A stretch of DNA of 9,296 nucleotides, taken from NCBI GenBank assembly GCA_024278035.1, contig JAJRUA010000392.1, forward strand, positions 1 through 9,296. The letters are read 5' to 3'. Shown piece by piece: positions 7,178 to 9,296 of this stretch; positions within the stretch are counted from its first letter, which is position 1; each line of letters starts with the position of its first letter. The translations under genes and the position numbers were made by a program. The DNA comes from Planctomycetota bacterium (GTDB lineage: Bacteria; Planctomycetota; Planctomycetia; Pirellulales; Lacipirellulaceae). The notes below the pieces were generated by a model. It searched no databases and was not told the origin of the DNA. It saw only the letters and a list, made by a program, of their open reading frames with translations.

Positions 7178-8179
7178 TCAACTGCCGGGCAATGTTTGCA
7201 CTTCCTCATTCTGAATTGTTGCCGAAGCAACAAACAATTCCATGTCGACGTCAGGACTGATGCTGTGAACCGAGCCATCGCAAAACACGAACTGAACCAC
7301 TCCGCCACTATGCATGCTGCCCCAGCCCCGTTTACATGTCTGGGAGCCTCCTCCGCCAATGGTTTGACATTTCTCGAAGTCGGGAAGCAAGGTGCGACTT
7401 TCAAAAAACGCACTGGATTGATTGTACGAAGTGTAAGCATACGCCCACAGGGTACGCCGATCTTGTCGGGTAAGCGTGTGGTATTCACCTACCAAAAACG
7501 TATTGGATGTCCCATCCGTTATCTGCCTCAATTCAACTGGCTGAAGAAATTGGATGGGATCCGTAATTGTGCCTTTCAGTGGGATATTGTGCATCGCTCC
7601 TCGCCACTCAGGAAGTACGAGATCCGGAACTTTATGCACATCAGGGTTGTCCCAGTAATGATCCCCACCAGCTCCCAGGGAATGTCCAGACATTGCACGA
7701 TAAGAGCCGGGAGCCCATTGCCATAAACTTCCAGGCCCCGTCTCAGGCCTTGCAAGTTCATTCAGGTTGATATCGCTAGGACACAGGTAGGCCGAGATAA
7801 AAGTTTCCCGTAGTATTTTGTTATCCGTAAAGTGCGATAGCTGGAGCTCCGGGTTCCAGAGATCATAAACGGTCGTTTGTTCCAAAAAAGGTAGAATATC
7901 GACCGACCAAGTAGAAAAGTAAGGCCCGATACGAGCCAAATTTTTCGTCGTGCTGCCCGCAGGCAATTTGCCGCGAGACTGCTCGTAGTTCAGGACTGCC
8001 AAACCGACCTGCTTGAGATTGCTACTACATTGGATTCGTCGGGCCGCTTCGCGAGCCGCCTGAACCGCCGGCAAAAGCAAAGCGACGAGAACGCCGATAA
8101 TTGCGATCACCACCAACAGTTCAACGAGGGTAAACGCCTTTTTGAGGGTTGCAAGATTTTTGGATGTGACCAAAGACAT
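7178..8179 (-). CDS. DUF1559 protein with prepilin-type N-terminus (paralogue B)
   Basis: A complete 333-residue DUF1559 (SBP_bac_10) protein, one of the most expanded families of planctomycetes. It starts with a class III (prepilin-like) signal: [17 protein letters not shown], predicted cleavage after Ala15, Glu20 as the conserved fifth mature residue, and a hydrophobic helix to about residue 37. The conserved block [12 protein letters not shown] follows. The C-terminus has the family's HSGGVVQFVFCDGSV motif (His290, Asp301, Gly302), here with ten rather than nine residues between His and Asp. It is presumed to be a pseudopilin-like surface or periplasmic protein; its function is unknown. 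The -1 residue of the processing site is Ala instead of the usual Gly. The start is supported by AGGAG at 8188-8192, 8 nt upstream. It lies between paralogue A (96 nt upstream) and the lipoprotein (4 nt downstream). Confidence 0.93.
   Translation of the reverse strand: MSLVTSKNLATLKKAFTLVELLVVIAIIGVLVALLLPAVQAAREAARRIQCSSNLKQVGLAVLNYEQSRGKLPAGSTTKNLARIGPYFSTWSVDILPFLEQTTVYDLWNPELQLSHFTDNKILRETFISAYLCPSDINLNELARPETGPGSLWQWAPGSYRAMSGHSLGAGGDHYWDNPDVHKVPDLVLPEWRGAMHNIPLKGTITDPIQFLQPVELRQITDGTSNTFLVGEYHTLTRQDRRTLWAYAYTSYNQSSAFFESRTLLPDFEKCQTIGGGGSQTCKRGWGSMHSGGVVQFVFCDGSVHSISPDVDMELFVASATIQNEEVQTLPGS
8049..8123 (-). repeat. 75-bp near-identical 5' block of DUF1559 paralogue B (matches 9222-9296)
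   Basis: It matches 9222-9296 with 2 mismatches in 75 bp (8099 and 8102), at an offset of 1173 bp. It encodes the core of the prepilin-like helix and [10 protein letters not shown]. The match may continue past the window edge. Outside this block the two genes differ strongly at DNA level. Confidence 0.9.
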
Positions 8180-8220
8180 TACGTTTACTCCTAAGGACTA
8201 GTGATCTCAATAACCTTCGA

Positions 8221-8249
8221 AAAGCCAGCTCCTGCCAGCTCTGAGCTTT
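8221..8249 (-). terminator. Weak hairpin between DUF1559 genes A and B
   Basis: On the minus strand AAAGC (8245-8249) pairs with GCTTT (8221-8225) around an inner AGCT/AGCT pairing, followed by TTTTCG. It lies 27 nt after the stop of paralogue A. The stem is short and the T run is only four long, so it could attenuate rather than end transcription, or be coincidental. Confidence 0.28.
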
Positions 8250-8393
8250 GAATCCGCCTAGCAGACGACTACTTCCTACCGATTAACATTGCCATCATCG
8301 CGGCTGGCGCTGTTCCTATGTACTTCGATATCGATGTCGTAACTCAGCGATTCAACATGTCCATCGCAAAAAGCTATGTGCCAAGCACTTGGA
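8247..8393 (-). repeat. 147-bp direct repeat, copy 2 (first copy at 6448-6594)
   Basis: This copy lies within the 3' end of the intact DUF1559 paralogue A plus 29 bp downstream of its stop. The match ends at 8393, inside the His codon that begins the H-X9-DG motif, so only this copy retains the complete motif. Confidence 0.93.
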
Positions 8394-9296
8394 TGTGCGC
8401 TACCAAAAATACTGAGTCCCTCGTCAATCGCAGGCTCTCCATTCGGGCCTGGCCCAGACCCATCGGATCGCGGGAGCCTATCCGCGGTGCGGTAATTGTC
8501 ATTATTTGCCCCAGTACACCAGGTTTCGTTGTCGCCTTTGTACTCAGATGTCTCGTAATGGTCGGCGTTCATGTAGCCTTCGCCGCAGAGGTAGGTGTTG
8601 CTTGTACCATCCGTAATGCTACGAATGGCGACTTCGCTTCGCTGGAAGCTAATACCTGAGAGGACTTGGCCAGTCGGGGCACCGCTTCCGTCAATCAAAG
8701 TACCTAACGTCCCGACGGTTTCCCAGATGGTAGTGTCTCCATTCGCAGCCGCATTCAAAACCGTATTTAAGCTACCAGGACCAAAAACATCGAAACCGAC
8801 GCCAAGGTGTCCTGAATTCGCTGCGTAATCGCCGCGTCCAAGCAATAAGCTGGCTCCGAAAAACATGGCATTTTTCGAACTCGCCGAGCCTCCAGCAACG
8901 AATGTGCCTGATCGGCGCGAAGGACAATTGATCACGTTAATCGTTTGTTGGATCAGCTCTCTCGCACCTAGTAATTGAGCGGTTTCGTGAACATCTGGAT
9001 TTCCATCCGATGGCAGAGCGTGTTTCACATTCTCTTCGATGAAAGGCAGGACATTGTAAATCCAGCCACCAGGCTGTTCCTTACCGAACCCTCGATCCGC
9101 ATCTCCGACCCACTCGCTCCCCCAGCCACCAGTAGGAAAATGCTTAGCGACACTTTCATGGTTCATGCAGCCGAGAGCTAATTGTTTCAGATTGTTCTTA
9201 CACGAATTCCGTCGAGCTGCCTCGCGAGCCGCCTGAACCGCCGGCAAAAGCAAAGCGACGAGAACGCCGATGATCGCGATCACCACCAACAGTTCA
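8276..9296 (-). CDS. DUF1559 protein with prepilin-type N-terminus (paralogue A; 5' end outside window)
   Basis: 339 residues are visible, ending at TAG 8276-8278. The frame is still open at the window edge, reading [20 protein letters not shown], so the missing N-terminus should hold the FTLV part of a prepilin-type signal and about 10-25 more residues. A TTG at 9289 is an internal Leu codon, not a start. The [12 protein letters not shown] block, a GGWG...[24 protein letters not shown] segment typical of DUF1559, and a C-terminal H-X9-DG motif ([12 protein letters not shown]) are all present. It is presumably exported and processed by a prepilin-type peptidase; its function is unknown. Apart from the 5' block it shares little DNA identity with paralogue B, while its 3' end is nearly identical to the remnant at 6477-6594. 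It is followed by paralogue B, probably in the same transcription unit. Confidence 0.92.
   Translation of the reverse strand, partial: ELLVVIAIIGVLVALLLPAVQAAREAARRNSCKNNLKQLALGCMNHESVAKHFPTGGWGSEWVGDADRGFGKEQPGGWIYNVLPFIEENVKHALPSDGNPDVHETAQLLGARELIQQTINVINCPSRRSGTFVAGGSASSKNAMFFGASLLLGRGDYAANSGHLGVGFDVFGPGSLNTVLNAAANGDTTIWETVGTLGTLIDGSGAPTGQVLSGISFQRSEVAIRSITDGTSNTYLCGEGYMNADHYETSEYKGDNETWCTGANNDNYRTADRLPRSDGSGPGPNGEPAIDEGLSIFGSAHPSAWHIAFCDGHVESLSYDIDIEVHRNSASRDDGNVNR
9222..9296 (-). repeat. 75-bp near-identical 5' block of DUF1559 paralogue A (matches 8049-8123)
   Basis: The partner of the block in paralogue B, with mismatches at 9272 and 9275. Both fall at third codon positions (silent), so the encoded residues are the same. 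Confidence 0.9.

Noticed and set aside
7174..7488. Longer lipoprotein starting at ATG 7488
   Set aside because: The extra 105 residues lie in another frame of the DUF1559 gene and resemble nothing; the signal peptide follows the ATG at 7173.
7172..7726. Plus-strand open frame of 184 codons opposite DUF1559-B
   Set aside because: It has no ribosome site, no recognisable family and lies wholly antisense to a clear gene; similar antisense frames elsewhere (for example 5054-5608) were rejected for the same reason.
9287..9289. TTG at 9289 as the start of DUF1559-A
   Set aside because: The frame continues upstream as EL before LVVIAIIG, the inside of the conserved prepilin-type helix, so the real start is beyond the window.
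1..9296. Defence, phage or secondary-metabolite system
   Set aside because: No nuclease, methylase, toxin-antitoxin, integrase, phage structural or biosynthetic genes were found; all intact genes belong to common planctomycete families.

Overview
The window looks like chromosome of a planctomycete, probably Pirellulales or Rhodopirellula-like. The evidence is the gene families: a PSCyt1/DUF1549/DUF1553 cytochrome-type giant protein beside a DUF1501 protein, and two DUF1559 proteins with a prepilin-type N-terminus beside a small lipoprotein. These combinations are hallmarks of that phylum. I inferred family membership by reading motifs, not by database search. Every gene I can support lies on the minus strand, so transcription runs from high to low coordinates.

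Upstream module (9296 to 6655): a DUF1559 gene whose 5' end lies outside the window (8276-9296), a second complete DUF1559 gene (7178-8179), and, 4 nt after its stop, a 172-residue lipoprotein with a transthyretin/carboxypeptidase-regulatory-like beta fold (6655-7173). Just after the lipoprotein lies a broken 3' end of a third DUF1559 gene (about 6477-6594). It sits in a 147-bp direct repeat that is about 94% identical to the end of the first DUF1559 gene. The second DUF1559 gene and the lipoprotein are therefore bracketed by direct repeats spaced 1799 bp apart.

Intergenic region (6238-6654, 417 bp without an intact gene): from high to low coordinates it holds the DUF1559 remnant, a T-rich stretch, a palindromic MITE-like element of about 148 bp with imperfect terminal inverted repeats and 8-bp flanking direct repeats, and an extended -10 promoter with a Shine-Dalgarno site for the next gene.

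Downstream module (6237 to 1): a likely three-gene operon. It comprises a 1266-residue secreted LamG / PA14-like / PSCyt1 / DUF1549 / DUF1553 protein, a Tat-exported DUF1501 protein, and a secreted alpha/beta hydrolase of the BD-FAE/acetyl-esterase type that runs off the left edge. Spacers are 68 nt and 30 nt. All three products carry export signals. The combination suggests handling of a polymeric, probably carbohydrate, substrate outside the cytoplasm, but the substrate cannot be read from the sequence.

I see no RNA genes, CRISPR array, transposase, phage gene or defence system. The most unusual signals are the DUF1559 repeat and remnant structure and the MITE-like palindrome.
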